Positions 1 through 12,120 of a stretch of DNA of 64,000 nt are shown in pieces. Numbering within the stretch: position 1 is the first letter of the stretch; the number at the start of each line of letters is the position of its first letter. The notes beneath the pieces were generated by a model, which was given only the letters and a program-made list of their open reading frames with translations, was not told where the DNA came from and made no database searches. This stretch comes from Pyrenula massariospora (lineage: Eukaryota > Ascomycota > Eurotiomycetes > Pyrenulales > Pyrenulaceae): contig JAGFMI010000007.1 in NCBI GenBank assembly GCA_021030905.1, positions 806,001-870,000 of the forward strand, read 5' to 3'. The position numbers and the translations under genes are program-made.

Positions 1-1
1 A

Positions 2-2928
2 TTACAAGCCGACAAGCAGCGAGTCGAGGAAGACAATAAGAAATTGTCTCGTCAGCTCACTGACGCTCAATTGTCGATCACTTCTTTGGAGAAACAGAAG
101 GAAAAATTGGCTTTGGGTCTGGAGGACCTGAATCACGAAGTCGCCAGGGAGCACAAAACGAGTCGCAATGCTGAGAAGGCATCTTCAGCTATCAACATTC
201 AACTTGCCGAAGCCAATCGCAACTTAGAGACCGAAAGGCAGCTCAAAAGTCAAGCGCAAGCCAACACTCGCAGGTTACAAGGAAGCGTGGATCAAGCTAC
301 CAAAGAGGTGGAAGAATGCCGCCGCCAGCTGATGGTCCTGCAGAAAGTGTTCGATCCTGAAGCAGCAGACAGTGCTCAGGGCAACTGGGAAACTGCGCAA
401 TCTGATATTCAACGTATCATTGACATGGCGACATTGCTCGAGGCCATGCAGACCGACCTGCGGACTAGTGAGGAGAGGTGCTCTCGCGCTGAGATGCAAA
501 TCGCGGAGATGCGTCGACGCCATGAGGACGAAATGATCGAGTTGGACCAGAAATTCTCCAATTCGAAGCGCGCATTCCTCGAAGAGATGGACCAGAATCA
601 GGTACCTAGTCCTAGTCATACTCGTTCACCGGCAAGAATGCGAAAGAACTCTGATGCATACAATCACCGCTTCTCCGCCACATCTACGCCTAACAGGCTG
701 TTCAATATGAAGGAGAACAACAACCCAAATTCTGCTCGGTCAGACCGTACAGTTGATACCGCAACTTTCCAAAAGCGGATGGACTATGCTACTGAGCTTG
801 AAGAACTCCAGAATCAATTGCAGATGACCCAGATGCAAAACAAACATTTGCAAAATGAGCTTGCACGTGCTTCACCATCAAAAGAGCCCTGGGATGACAG
901 TCCATCTGTGAGGAGGGTCCAGAAGCTTGAGCGTGAGAATGGAAGACTTCACGATAGACTTGACGACTCGGCAAAGCAAATCTCCGCGCTAGAACGAGGC
1001 GTTCGGAACGGCGAACTTGGCTTAAGAGATGTGCAAGCGAAGAGCCACGAAGAGCTCTTTGACCTGATCAACTCGCAGGAGAACTCGCGGAAATCCCTGC
1101 TCCAAGTGCACAATAGCACCGTGGCGGATTTGACTGAGGCAAAGACGCATTTTGACAAGCTGAAGCATTCAAAAGCAGCGCTGGAGGTGGAGTTGCGGGA
1201 CACAAAGTCCGACCTGCGAGAACTGGAGTTGGCGCACGAGTCAGACGCAGCAAGCCGAGCGCAGCTTTTGCAAGAGTTCTCCGATCTTCAAATACGTCTT
1301 GACGCTGAAGCGTCCAAGGCCGTTGATGTCTCATCTAGCCTGAGCCTATACAAGTCACGCGCGGACGAATATTTCAGCAAGCTCGAACAAGCCGAAATTG
1401 CGGTCCTGAAGGCCTCTCGCGCGGAGAACTTTGCCAAAGCGCAGGCCAGAGAAGCTGAAGACACATGTGCATCCATCATGTCGGAGCGCAAGCAGATGGA
1501 CAACTTGGTCGAAGACCTCCAACGCCAGACACAATCCTACGAAGAGCGGATCGAAGACCTCTCCGCCGACCTGGACGGCGCCATCCAAGCCAAGAAACGC
1601 CTGCAGCACGAGCTCGAAGACTACCGCTCCCAGCGCGCCATGGACATCGAAGACAAGGAGACGAGCATGGAGCAGACGCGGCGCAAGTACCAGATGGAGC
1701 TCTCCACGCTCACGAATGATGTCGAGCTCGAGCGCGAGAACGTCATCTTCGAGCGGCAGGAGAACACGCGGCTGCGAGAGGAGCTGGAGGAGCTGCGGGG
1801 GAAGTGGGACGACGAGGTGCTCAACAGCTCGACCTGGGCCAAGGAGAAGTCGCGCATGGAGCTGACGCTGCAGGATCTGGCCAAGTCGCGCGACGAGGCG
1901 GCGGGTGCGCATAATGAGGCGCAGAGCAAGGTGGTCGGGCTGCTTTCTCAGGTGCGGCTGCTGCGGTCCTCGGTCGACGAGGTGTCGGCCGAGCGGGATA
2001 TGCTCTCGAAAGAGAAGCGGAGTCTCGAGGCCCGCCTGAACGAGGCGGGAGAACGGCTCGAGGACCTCGCCAAGGGCGAATCGCCGTCCATGCGGAACGC
2101 GGCGGGTATGGACCGGGAAGTGCTCGGTCTGAAGACCAGGCTCGCCCAGCAGGAAGACGTCTCGGCCGCCGCGGTGGAGAAGATGCGGCGCGCCGAGGCG
2201 ATGGCCATGGAGGTTCAGAAGGAGATTGCCGCGGAGAGGGAGAAGAATGTCGATCTGTACCGGGACAAGAGCGGGTTGGAGAAGCAGCTCAAGGAGACGC
2301 AGTTGCGGTGCGTTGACCTGGAGACCAAGGGGATGAGTAGTGCCGGAGGGAAGGATGTGCGGTTTTTGAGCGGGAGGATTGGGGAGGTGAGTAGCTTTTA
2401 TTCTCTCGTGTTTCCGTAGTTACATGCTCGCTGACTGGTGATCGATTGCAGCTGGAATCCCAACTCGAGGCCCTCCAAACCCAAAAATCCACCGAAGCTC
2501 GCTCCCTCCGCTCTGTCGACCGCACGGTCAAGGACCTGGAGTCCCAGATCCAGCGCCGCGATAAGCAGGTCACGTCGCTCACCGACGACGTTGGGAAGGC
2601 GCGGGATAAGATCTCGAACCTGCTCTCCACGATCGACGAGCTGCAGTCCGCCGAGTCTGGGAGCACGCTGGCGGCGCGGCGCGCGGAGAGGGAGTTGCGC
2701 GAGGAGAGAGAGAAGGCGCTCCGGCTGGAGAGGGAGTTGGAAGGGTGGAAGGGGTTGAGGATGGAGAGGGGCAGTGGAGTGAATCGGAGTGGGACGATGG
2801 CGGCGTTGAGCGAGATGGGGGACAGGGCGGGGAGTCGGGCTGGTGGGGGGAGCAGGAGGGGGAGTGCGATGTGGGGGAATGGGGAGGTAGGTAGTAGGAG
2901 GGTGAGTAATAGCAAGGTTTTGCTGTGA
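2..2928 (+). CDS. Class II myosin heavy chain, C-terminal tail (partial)
   Basis: This is the tail of a conventional (class II) myosin, the motor of the cytokinetic actomyosin ring. The frame is open from base 2, so motor domain and neck lie beyond the left edge. Two exons: 2..2386 and 2452..2928, joined in phase 0 across a 65-bp intron (GTGAGT...TTGCAG). The product (about 940 residues seen) is nearly all charged heptad coiled coil, broken around residues 195-245 by a Ser/Pro/Asn-rich stretch. It ends in a non-helical Gly/Ser/Arg-rich tail. Fungal MYO2/MyoB-type myosins have such a tail with a proline-rich break. Other long coiled-coil proteins cannot be fully excluded without the motor domain. 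The last 200 bases are extremely G-rich on the coding strand. Confidence 0.8.
2811..2900 (+). other. G-run tract at 3' end of the myosin gene
   Basis: Multiple runs of three to six G with short spacers on the coding strand, inside the last codons. It fits a G-quadruplex-forming pattern and encodes the Gly-rich tail. Similar tracts end several other plus-strand genes here. Confidence 0.6.
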
Positions 2929-4843
2929 TTGGGATGGAGGGAAAAAGGTTTATCGTTTGGGAGGCCGTTGTTGTATTGCATAGCTTGGGTATTGGATATG
3001 GGATGTTGTACTGTATTATAGAAAATGGGTTCTGGTATAGGGGACATCGGATGGCGTACAGCTGTAATATCAATGCTAGACTCTATTTGAGTCTTTTCAA
3101 AAGATGCAAGGTCATTCCACTTAAAGACAAGCGAAGTCTTCCGAACATTAGGAAGAAGACACGATATTCTGAAAGTAAGCACGGATATATCTCGTGAGCT
3201 GCTAGCAAGGAAATCCGAAGATTGACGTATTCTGTCGATTCTCTAACGGTGACAACACGAGCAGCTTGTGTGATACAGAATGTCGATCCCATTTATATAC
3301 AGAAGGATTCAATTCGCGTGGCACTGAACATCCCAATGCCAATAGACTCTTTTAAGAACCATGGGCCCCCAAAGTGTAGCCGCAATTTGAGGCCCTGTCT
3401 TTTCAATAAATCCACGAAAAGTAGCGGTCTCGGCGCTGCGCCGCATATAGCTAGCATAGTAGTTTCCAGGTGTTGCGGAAGGCTACACAAGGCCAATGGT
3501 GAGAAGAAGGCTCTGAAAGTTTGAGCATTTTCGAGCCAAACTTGACCTAAGGACTCGGCGGCGCTTAAGAGTGGAGCGGTCGTGATGATGTTGGATGAAG
3601 GTCGCACGTCTCGGTATACAGTAGCATGAGCTGAATCGATTCTTGACGGCATCTCGGCAGCAGCTCACTATTTGAATAATGTGGTAGATTCCTCGGTGAA
3701 AAAGGATTGACAAAGTCTTCTTTCGCCTTGGCGTGTTGATATTGCGGTTCCTGAACGGTCCACCAGATGGTCGGCTGGCTCCTCACAGGCTCTATCGCTC
3801 GCTTGGCTCATTTGGCACGTCTTTCTGTACTCCCTTTCTCCCAAGGTCCGAAACCGGGGTCCCACCGTACAGCTGTCCACCGCCACCGCCTTCAAGCTCT
3901 GTCGACACGCTGATCGGCGCATTCCCGCGGAAACGTTTCCTCATGTCCACCATCCCTCTCTTGCACTGCCCTAGGCCTTTCGAGAGCTGTTGACATTGCG
4001 TTGGTAGTGTCTCGAGAAGGCCAGGTGTGAGACATTCAAGAGGAGTGTGCCGCTCGACCATTATGCAATCGGAATTCTGGAGGCATGACGCGAGAGCTGC
4101 ACCTGGCAGAGAGTGAGCCTGTGAATGTGGACAGAGGGGGGATAGTGAGGCTTACGGATTTCCTTGCAGGATGATGGCATTTTGGGTAAAGTCACGCGAG
4201 GGAATAGAACGTTTTCTTCAAGAGGTACCGGATTGTAGTTCGTGGTGACGACTCAATCCGGTGGAGTGCGGCCAAGAGCTTGATCAACGTCTCTATTGAC
4301 GTATGGTGTCAGGTTCAAACACAATTGCGATGTGTAAAGCTTTCGGGCCGGTAAACACAGTGCTTCATCCGTAAAGGGTAGGGTCTGTAGCTCTGTAGGT
4401 AATGGGATCAATTCGTGGATTCGTCTTCTTTGCGAGGTTACGCGAGGGACAGCTAACTTATGGCAGAGTGGTCCGAGCGGCAAAGGCGGAGCAGAGGCAA
4501 GTTGTAGATTGAGGGATATTGTAGCTCGACATCACCGACCACACAATTTTCTTTCTCAAATGGGGACAAATGCCTGTTTTGGATAACGAGATTTGTCCAC
4601 TAGCTGTCCTAGCATCTGCTACAAAGTCCAATCATCCGAGAATCTTTTGATTCGGCACTAGCTACCGATTTTAAATTCATCTATTGCTTGCTGACCGTAT
4701 TTTCTTGGCGAGCCTAATATCCTCCGGCTTCTTAAAGAAAGATCTTGTGGAATGCAAAAGCTATACAGTAGCGATTACTACCATCTCCTTTCCTCACTTT
4801 CATCCAGTATTTGGAGTTGCTGATCCGCTCAACGTGTTTGGAA
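2929..4843. other. Intergenic stretch, no supported gene
   Basis: About 1.9 kb between the myosin stop and the F-box-like gene. Open frames are short (60-120 codons), overlap on both strands and lack recognisable domains or convincing splice patterns. I see no transfer RNA that folds and no repeat. Confidence 0.5.
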
Positions 4844-5857
4844 ATGGGCTTAAATAGCCCATTCCTTGATCTACCGCGAGAAATCCGGCTGTACATTTAT
4901 GAATATTTGTTCAATTCGAACTCACCACTCCCATTCAGGCAAGAGTCTCCGTCATCATCAATTGGGTCGCCTTTCGAATGCTACAGCGTCAACATCCTTC
5001 GCGTTTGCAGGTCAATACGTCAAGAGGCAGCGCCATTACTGTATTCTACAAGACCTTTCACTACGTGCAATGAGCAACCACAGGCTTTTCGAGCACTCGG
5101 ACCTCTCAACTGGTCGCTACTCCGAAACCTGATTGTGACACTTGAACGTGACGACCTCTACATTGACAGTAGTGCCTATCGGCGGGAGCGTCGCATATCC
5201 TTCGACAAGTTTTCGCCAATCTCAAATGCGTGGATTACTGAAATCGGAGAAATCGTTTCCAAACACTGCGTGGGTTTAGATCGACTAGAAATACGTGTCC
5301 GAGGAATGCTTAATATCGACCTGTTATGGACACTGAAAGGAATTTCAAGTGTGATCTCAGGGACTAAAGTCACAGCATCTCTAAGAACGCGTTCGTGGCC
5401 GCACATAGGAGTAAAGGCGGCATGTTACTGGGATCGAGGCAACATCCGGTTTGGTCAAATCAAGGAAATTTCCCGTGAAGAAATCATTAAACAAGCAGCC
5501 ACCGGCGCTTTTACATATTTCCACGAGCCTTTGGGAGTCTCGGAGATGTTCGGATGTTCGCTGCAACAGCGGCAATTTGATCGGAGGAAACTTGGCTACG
5601 AGTCCCAAGAGGAGCCTGAGGCTCTTCTTTGGGAATACAAGAACCTGCCTGACGACCTAGGCCTTTCAAAGCGGCTGAAAAGCCTACATTTTATCGGGAG
5701 CTTAACTCCCCTAGAGATAGACGCGTTACAAGAGGAGCAACCCAACGGAAGAAGTTGGAAAAGGTTGGATCGGTCTGGGGACAATGACGACACGAAAGGA
5801 TCAGACCCGACGGTCGACTCGACGGTCTCCCTGAAATTTGAAATGATCCAGAAATGA
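4844..5857 (+). CDS. F-box-like fungal protein of unknown function
   Basis: Single-exon protein of 337 residues from the ATG at 4844; the same frame is open for 11 codons upstream, without an ATG. Near the N-terminus it has the pattern FLDLPREIRLYIYEYLF, then about 35 residues later a Leu-Arg-Val-Cys-Arg-Ser-Ile-Arg-Gln-Glu-Ala segment followed by PLLYS. That arrangement is typical of a large family of filamentous-fungal proteins annotated as F-box-like or 2EXR. True F-box proteins bring substrates to SCF ubiquitin ligases, but for this family that role is inferred, not shown. The rest has no domain I recognise; the C-terminus is polar and Asp/Ser/Thr-rich. The gene stands alone between two gene-poor stretches. 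Confidence 0.75.
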   Translation: MGLNSPFLDLPREIRLYIYEYLFNSNSPLPFRQESPSSSIGSPFECYSVNILRVCRSIRQEAAPLLYSTRPFTTCNEQPQAFRALGPLNWSLLRNLIVTLERDDLYIDSSAYRRERRISFDKFSPISNAWITEIGEIVSKHCVGLDRLEIRVRGMLNIDLLWTLKGISSVISGTKVTASLRTRSWPHIGVKAACYWDRGNIRFGQIKEISREEIIKQAATGAFTYFHEPLGVSEMFGCSLQQRQFDRRKLGYESQEEPEALLWEYKNLPDDLGLSKRLKSLHFIGSLTPLEIDALQEEQPNGRSWKRLDRSGDNDDTKGSDPTVDSTVSLKFEMIQK

Positions 5858-8783
5858 TTCTGTGACGTCTTCTCCTTCCAGAATGTACGGTGCGGGGGTG
5901 ATGGCTTCTATCTAGACGATAGCTAGGAAGCTAGCCAAGGTCCTAAGTGGAAAACTTTCGATTCCGTATTCTCATTTATTTCAATTCGCTCAGGGGGTTA
6001 AGACTGAAACCACTGAACTTTTCGATCAGCAGGGTTAGTGAATGCTGTCAGTACTTCCGTGGCCTTCACTCTCTGTTCAAGTATGAGCAACTACAGTTGA
6101 CCTATTGACCACGGGTCTTGAAAGTTCCCGCACCTGGGCTAGAGTAATCCAAATGAGTAACGATTATTTGCCTGTCTTCTTCAAGTTCATGTGGTTTGCT
6201 TATGGGTCACGCCCTTAATCTTCCATCTGTCGGAATGTGCTGAATACCGGACAAGGATAGAGCGGAGAAAGAGGGCATAAAGCAAGCGCTGTATACGCTG
6301 TTCTGTCCGGATTAAATGACCTGCTGCTTGCGATTCCCCGCTTCTTGGAGTGCTGAGCCCTGAGGGTGTCCGGTTCCCCAAAGATTGGCGCATCGTATTA
6401 ATCGACGCCCTGCTGCAATCGGCTGCCACCAAAAATAGTCGGAGACTTGCTTAGCAGTGATGGAGACCGCAGGTGTGTTTGATTTGGGGGAGGAATGATA
6501 GCTTCGACTTTGTAGGCAAAGCTACTTGCTGTTGGTATGACCGGCCGGGGGGATTGGCGCCAGTGATGCGAGGTAAGGCTCACAGAGAGAAAATACAATA
6601 GAGGTGTGCGTGAATCGTTAATCCCCGAGTCATTGCATCTGAGCACACCAGACATAGCGTGGGGCTCTTGTGAACAATGTGAGTAGAAAAACTGGGTCAC
6701 TAATGTGAGCATGCGCCACTAAGGCAATTTAAACAGGGCGGGGGATAAGATGGTGTTTCTAGCATCTTGTGCGCGTATTGTGATTTGGATCGGCTGAAGG
6801 GAATTACTATCCTTATTGTTTCAGAGTGTCTTACTCTGTTGTGCGCCAGAGCGACCCAAATACAACGAGTCGGGAAAGTCCCTCCAACACCGCTTGATAC
6901 TTTGTGACATTCGAAAGAAACAAACCCCCACCTTGTGTTATCTGTCCGACATGCAAGATCGTCCGAAGAGTCTGCACCTGAAGCTCTCTAGCTCGAACCA
7001 GCTTCCGGAGGCTCAGTTCCCTAAGCCTCTTAATGCAGCACTATTGTCGTACGCACGTAGCCGAAGATTCCCATTCCAAAGTCGAACACTGCATCGGCAA
7101 GCTAGAAAAGGCGTAGAACACTCTATCACTTGTACCGACAGGTGGATATCTCTGATCAATCTGTTTCTGGAAATCCGTTCCGGTGTAGAATACTCAATCG
7201 ATCTTATCGATCGCACAGAATACCCCTGAACAGGGCTGAGGGAGATCGTTGTCTCTCGGATAACTTCCGCTCTGCGACCACCAAAGAATACCCCTGATGC
7301 TGCAGCTTCTTGGCAGGGATACCACATCCGATATGCACCGTTTCTAGAAGCTCCTTCGCGTGGGCATGGGGCAACTTCGTTTTGACGAGGGAGAAGACAG
7401 GGGTCAACCCATCAGTGGACCAATTCAGCCATTCGCATGGACCTGTCGGCTTTTACGCTCGCCTCTTGCGGTTGGAAGAACCAATATTAGTCGTCCACGT
7501 GGCTGTCGCGGGACTACTCTGAGACTGAGCAAGGAGCACGTTCTGTATCAAAGCCACTTAGCAAAATATCTGCCGATTACGAAAGCCGATAATTAGAAAC
7601 GTGAGGTCTTTCTTCTCTTGAATCTGCTGTGTCGGATATTGAAGGCGCTACTGTTGGACCTCATGCAGCTCCCTTGACTCTTGGACTATCCGAAATGATG
7701 TTATGTGGACTGAAGACTGCGGAGAGACGTACAAGCTCTCTGTGACAGATGTTAGGAAATATAAGTGCCACGCCGCGTCACGGTAGTTAAGTAATGGAAG
7801 CATGAGAATGAAGATTGTCTGCGACAGGCTCGCCTTTTGTCAGCTGTCGTTTCTGCCATTTGCATGACTGAAAACTGAAAATAAGAACGATCATAGGTTT
7901 GAACAGCATATTTCTGGCGGTATAAGATATTTCATGTATATGTTGAGGTTTTTTCACGGACTACGATAATCATATATATACTTAATAAAGCTTGATTCCG
8001 TTGAAATTGCTGGCCGGCACTTTGCTTTAGGGGCCTCGGCTGTTGAGAGGTCATTTTGTGAATAGAGTTGCGCTCCAAAAACAATGTAAAGGTCAAATAA
8101 GTCTAGAAGATTATAGGGCACATTTAATAGTATTTGTTGAGATACCAGTAAGTACGTGATACTGACGAAGAGAGAGACTGTTAGTATCGAAGTATTTCAT
8201 TTGTTTCATTCACATGTCGGCATTTCCACTCTGGTTACGTGAAGTAGGAGGAACATCAACTCCTCGGAGATTTTAGCAGACTGTAAATTATCACAACCAC
8301 AAATCTACCATCGTTACGTATTCTAGGTTATTCGAATACTTTCCTCACCAAATGAGTATTTGCTAGAACCGTAAGCCAATGATTATGAGACTATTTTAAA
8401 CTTAGTACTCAACTGTGAGGACACATCTACATAGGCATGCTAGGAGGCTATATGTCGATCAAAGCATTTTAGACGGTGCATCATCCAAGGCTCTCATGGA
8501 CACAACTTGCCTGCATTTCACAAAGACATAGATATATTGAGAATAGGAGTCTGTCGAATAAGTGAGAGCATGACATAAGGGGAAAATACGTCTTCGTGAG
8601 TTTAATTGATGCTCCTCTAAATAGATGTAGTTTTGTTGATGTCTAGTAAATCAGTGACTCATATGAGCTCGTCGCAGAGAAGATAACAATGAAGAAGGTA
8701 GAAAGTTGCGTTACTCTGAGGGGCATATTTTTTTCAACCTGTCGGTTTAGCAGTTTGACTGCTATAGTTGCCCATTTCGAATA
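5858..8783. other. Gene-poor, partly AT-rich intergenic region
   Basis: About 2.9 kb without a supportable gene. From about 7,600 to 8,780 the sequence is AT-rich with many stops in all frames. A 137-codon open frame at 6816..7229 has no domain and no codon signal. I see no terminal repeats or transposase motif, although an old decayed repeat cannot be excluded by eye. Confidence 0.5.
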
Positions 8784-9557
8784 TTATGAGTGAGTAGTCA
8801 CATGGCAATCAGCGTCTTGCCCTGGTTTTAACCGCTGTAAGTGCCATTCCAAGTTGCTGAAACGCTTTCCTTGAATACTGTCAAGATCAGGTATCACCGG
8901 TAGCCTTTTCTGAGTCTTCTCATTGTAATGTGTGCCTACGAGGACCTCGGGGTCGCCTGTGTTCCACCCTGCGACCTTAAAATTTGCGTATCCGTAATGC
9001 ATCCGATCGAAATCCGTCTTTCCATCTTCATTGTTGTTAACCAGTATCGCGTACATAGCGTCAAAACCTCGCGTCGCGATGTACCACTGAAATACATCCG
9101 GCACGGTAAGTCGGTCTCTGCCTGGTATTGGTTTGCCTCCAATATCGGCCCAGAATGGGAGGTTCTGGTCGTATCTGACTCCTGATTTGATCCAAAGGGA
9201 GCTGTAAATAATGTATCGCCCAGACGTCCAGGCGAGCTGTTTCATGTCGGTGCGACAGGACCTTGGCGTGGTATTGTCAAGACTGTTTCGGGTGAAGAGG
9301 GTTGTGAACGATTGTATCGCGGCGAAAGCTAAAGCGGACCTTTCATCCTGCCCAGCGAAGCTTAGCGTACCCTTTTTGTCATCGCACGCGTCCGCAGTAT
9401 CTGGCCACGCATAATTGTGGTCGAGAGATCGGAATATCCAATAAAGATTCGGGTCAGGGTCGCCTTTATGAGGCACATTTACTCTTTCATGGAGTGTAGT
9501 ATTGTTAGCAGCAGCAAGAGAAATAGCACCTAGGCCGAGGATGATTGAGCGCTTCAT
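8784..9557 (-). CDS. Predicted secreted protein, unknown function
   Basis: Intronless 257-residue protein starting at the ATG at 9557 (the frame opens two codons earlier without ATG). The N-terminus (Lys-Arg, a hydrophobic run ILGLGAISLAAA, then a polar stretch) is a clear signal peptide. The mature part is rich in aromatic residues and has three cysteines, the last near the C-terminus, and N-glycosylation sequons near residues 21 and 97. I recognise no domain. It lies head to head with another predicted secreted protein at 10187, with 629 bp between, and a third follows at 12121. Such small, unplaced secreted proteins in gene-poor DNA are often effector candidates; that is inference from context only. 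Confidence 0.65.
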   Translation of the reverse strand: MKRSIILGLGAISLAAANNTTLHERVNVPHKGDPDPNLYWIFRSLDHNYAWPDTADACDDKKGTLSFAGQDERSALAFAAIQSFTTLFTRNSLDNTTPRSCRTDMKQLAWTSGRYIIYSSLWIKSGVRYDQNLPFWADIGGKPIPGRDRLTVPDVFQWYIATRGFDAMYAILVNNNEDGKTDFDRMHYGYANFKVAGWNTGDPEVLVGTHYNEKTQKRLPVIPDLDSIQGKRFSNLEWHLQRLKPGQDADCHVTTHS

Positions 9558-10186
9558 TGACAAGGGAAACGGAGATCAAGGCTGGTTAAAGCAAGCTGAA
9601 AATGCTACTAGTAGGCTCTACTGTCTGCGCTCAAATCGGATGTATATAGCAAAATGTTTTTCAGGTCAGTTTCCATAGTCTTTATAATATCTAACAAATT
9701 AGAAGTATCGATCAAACGGTCATACTTCCACATGTCTGAAAAGAGGAAGCAAGAGAGCCTTATGTGCTGAGGCTGAGACAGCTTGGCTATGACTGACCAA
9801 CATGTCGAATGTCTGAGCATGTGGTTGTAGAAGAGGACTAAGGACACATGAGCCTGAGCCTGACATAATAAGAAACCTCACCGTTGAAGTTCGATTCTGA
9901 GACGCTGCCAAAGACATTCTGTATCGAATCCAGTAGCCGTGGCCATATAGAAAAGATCTGTGGCGTAACCAACAGTATTTCAACGTTTCACCATGTTGAG
10001 AAGAGAAGCTGGGCAAGGCAGACAGCCTGATTTCTTATGAGCCACTTGGATAAAAGTCTCTGCCAGCCTTCAATGCTCTGAACCCTTGAATTTGCAAAGT
10101 CACCACTTGATGGCAAACATTTAATTTTGCATGCGCGGTCTTCCAATACCACTACACCATATCATAGTTTCAATGACCAAATAGCC
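9558..10186. promoter_or_regulatory. Shared intergenic region between two divergent secreted-protein genes
   Basis: 629 bp separating two oppositely directed coding regions, so it should hold both promoters. I see no motif that I can assign with confidence. Confidence 0.4.
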
Positions 10187-10693
10187 ATGCTTACTCGACT
10201 TTTGAGCTCCTTCTCCCGGATCCTTTACTTGACGCTTCTAGGAAATGTATTCATTGCCGCAGCAGAGAATGACCCGATGTACTGCATCGGTAAGCCTCTA
10301 AATCCAGGAGCTCCTCCATTGCCGGCGGATTTCCAGACGCAAATGCAGGCCGCATGCCGGCACGCAAACGGGATGTCCTCCGAAACTGATCTGAGCAAAA
10401 TTGACCCAAGCTGGGACAAAAATTGGAGGAAACCACTTAAGGGCTTCTTTCACAGTTATGGTGGATGGTCAGTTTACTCTATGGAAAGCAAAGGCTATAC
10501 CAGATGCAGTGATCGCTTCGGTACAAAGGGAAACCAAGACGGAGACTTTGGAAATCTAATTAATCACTGCGAGGGGGCACAGGCAAGCTACAATCACCAA
10601 AAGGACGGCAAGAATATGGGACTCACTATGCTATACTTTGATCCTCTCAGCGAGGGCATTCCAGTCCCATTTGACAAGGAAATTCCACACTAA
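10187..10693 (+). CDS. Small predicted secreted protein, unknown function
   Basis: 168-residue, intronless protein from the ATG at 10187 (an in-frame stretch upstream has no ATG). The first 26 residues (MLTRLLSSFSRILYLTLLGN and on to IAAA) form a signal peptide. The mature protein has four cysteines (an even number, fitting two disulfides), spaced as Cys near the start, Cys in AACRHANG, Cys in YTRCSDRF and Cys in NHCEG. It is rich in Gly, Asp, Asn and aromatic residues and ends in KEIPH. No family recognised. Its divergent neighbour is also secreted. The size, cysteine content and setting suggest a possible effector-like protein; the sequence alone cannot show this. Confidence 0.65.
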   Translation: MLTRLLSSFSRILYLTLLGNVFIAAAENDPMYCIGKPLNPGAPPLPADFQTQMQAACRHANGMSSETDLSKIDPSWDKNWRKPLKGFFHSYGGWSVYSMESKGYTRCSDRFGTKGNQDGDFGNLINHCEGAQASYNHQKDGKNMGLTMLYFDPLSEGIPVPFDKEIPH

Positions 10694-12120
10694 TAGGATA
10701 TGTCCGAGAGTCAAGTCTCGAAAAAATGTGTAGCTTCTGGTCTAAAATGCTAGTTGTCGCCACCGGCATACATCTTTTGTGATCGGTCTCCATCATAATA
10801 GTGGGGAAGCCATTCTAAAAACGTCCCCTTCACAAGTGAGACCCTTATGATTGTTCATGTGGTGTATAGAACGATGAAATTTTGATGCCAAGGCTTCTTC
10901 AGGTGATTGCAGGACCCTACAAACTGGACAAAGCCTTATGAGTCTCAGCGAGCCCCAGCGTTTGAGTCCTTATAGCACGTGTTATCCGACCAGCAACAGC
11001 CGTGACTAAAGGATGTTTCATGGCGAGCTGTGGCATTTGGGGAAATTCTGCCTTTCACGGCTGTCAAGGCAGTCTTCACTCCATCCTAGCCTGCCGTTCT
11101 GTGGAGATGATCTCGGCCTTGCCAAGTCAGAGGAGGCGTAGACACGATCCCCGGCAGACCCTAATGGATTGCAAACCCTGGCTGTTTCATTAATAACAGT
11201 TGTTGAGAAAACAATACGCAGCAATAGGTCATAGTTACCGTGCATACTGTGTATGTTCCTTTTACAGATGTCGGCGACTTCAATTAGTGTATCTCGCGGA
11301 GATTCGTCGGCCACGATGAAATCGGTTCATTCCGATGATAAGGTTCCGCTCGGCCAACTTCCGAGTGGTGGGAAATACACAAGCAAGGCTTTATTCTAGG
11401 GCAGTACAAGTCATAAGCGTGGTTGCTTAATCTTACTCTTGCGAATCTCGTTTTTTACCTATAACAAGACTGTCAAAAGTAGGTATTTGTGTGCGCTCAG
11501 CACCAGCCAAAGAGGCTGTAAATCAGCCGATATGCCTCTGCAACTACTTCCCGAAAATTTACCAGATTGCCATTGGCTGAGCAGGTCTTGCCTACCACAG
11601 ACCTTGGGGGCAGTGGATGATCCATCACTGGCACCGTCTCTCTTTCTGTTGGATCGTTGCTCCGTATCATTACGAAAGCTGAAAACACAGGTATTTCTAC
11701 GTTCTACCTGAATTACAAGCTGATATTCCGAGAAGGTGTGGAGATAAATTCGCTGTGCATAGATGCAAGCTGTTTGAATGTGCGACGTTCTCGTGAAGAT
11801 ATGCATCGCCGATCTCTTCAATTCTCTATCAACATCCGTGGCTGGACGCAATTGCGCACCGATGTTACAGAATTTTTAGTGGATGGAACACTTTTCGCGC
11901 CGTGGAGACATATAAAGCGCTGTCAGATATCCGAGAGAGATAAGATCTTCTAAGTACATCCATTATGGAGCGTGAGTACTTTGGCGGAATTGAAACCATT
12001 TCTCATACGCGCGTTTCCTTAACTTCCACATCTTTGCCAATCTCTTTTTAGCAAGGGTTCCTTATTAAAGAACGGCCTGCTTGTGTAACAGATATTCCGT
12101 ATTGTACACGCATTTCCGAG
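10694..12120. other. Intergenic stretch, no supported gene
   Basis: About 1.4 kb between two secreted-protein genes. It has only short overlapping open frames on both strands (the longest 130 codons, minus strand 11459..11851) with no signal peptide or domain. A short noncoding transcript cannot be excluded. Confidence 0.45.

Noticed and set aside
1355-1912. Long minus-strand frame (185 codons) inside the myosin gene
   Set aside because: It is Leu/Arg-rich antisense to strong coiled-coil codons and has no domain; a typical shadow of biased plus-strand codons.
4459-4510. Stretch resembling the 5' half of a tRNA-Ser/Leu (GGCAGAGTGGTCCGAGCGGC)
   Set aside because: I could not find the matching acceptor stem, anticodon arm or T-loop (GGTTCGAATCC-like) at the right distance, so it is a chance match or a remnant.
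6816-7229. 137-codon plus-strand frame in the gene-poor region
   Set aside because: No signal peptide, domain, splice pattern or codon signal; overlapped by an opposite-strand frame of similar length.
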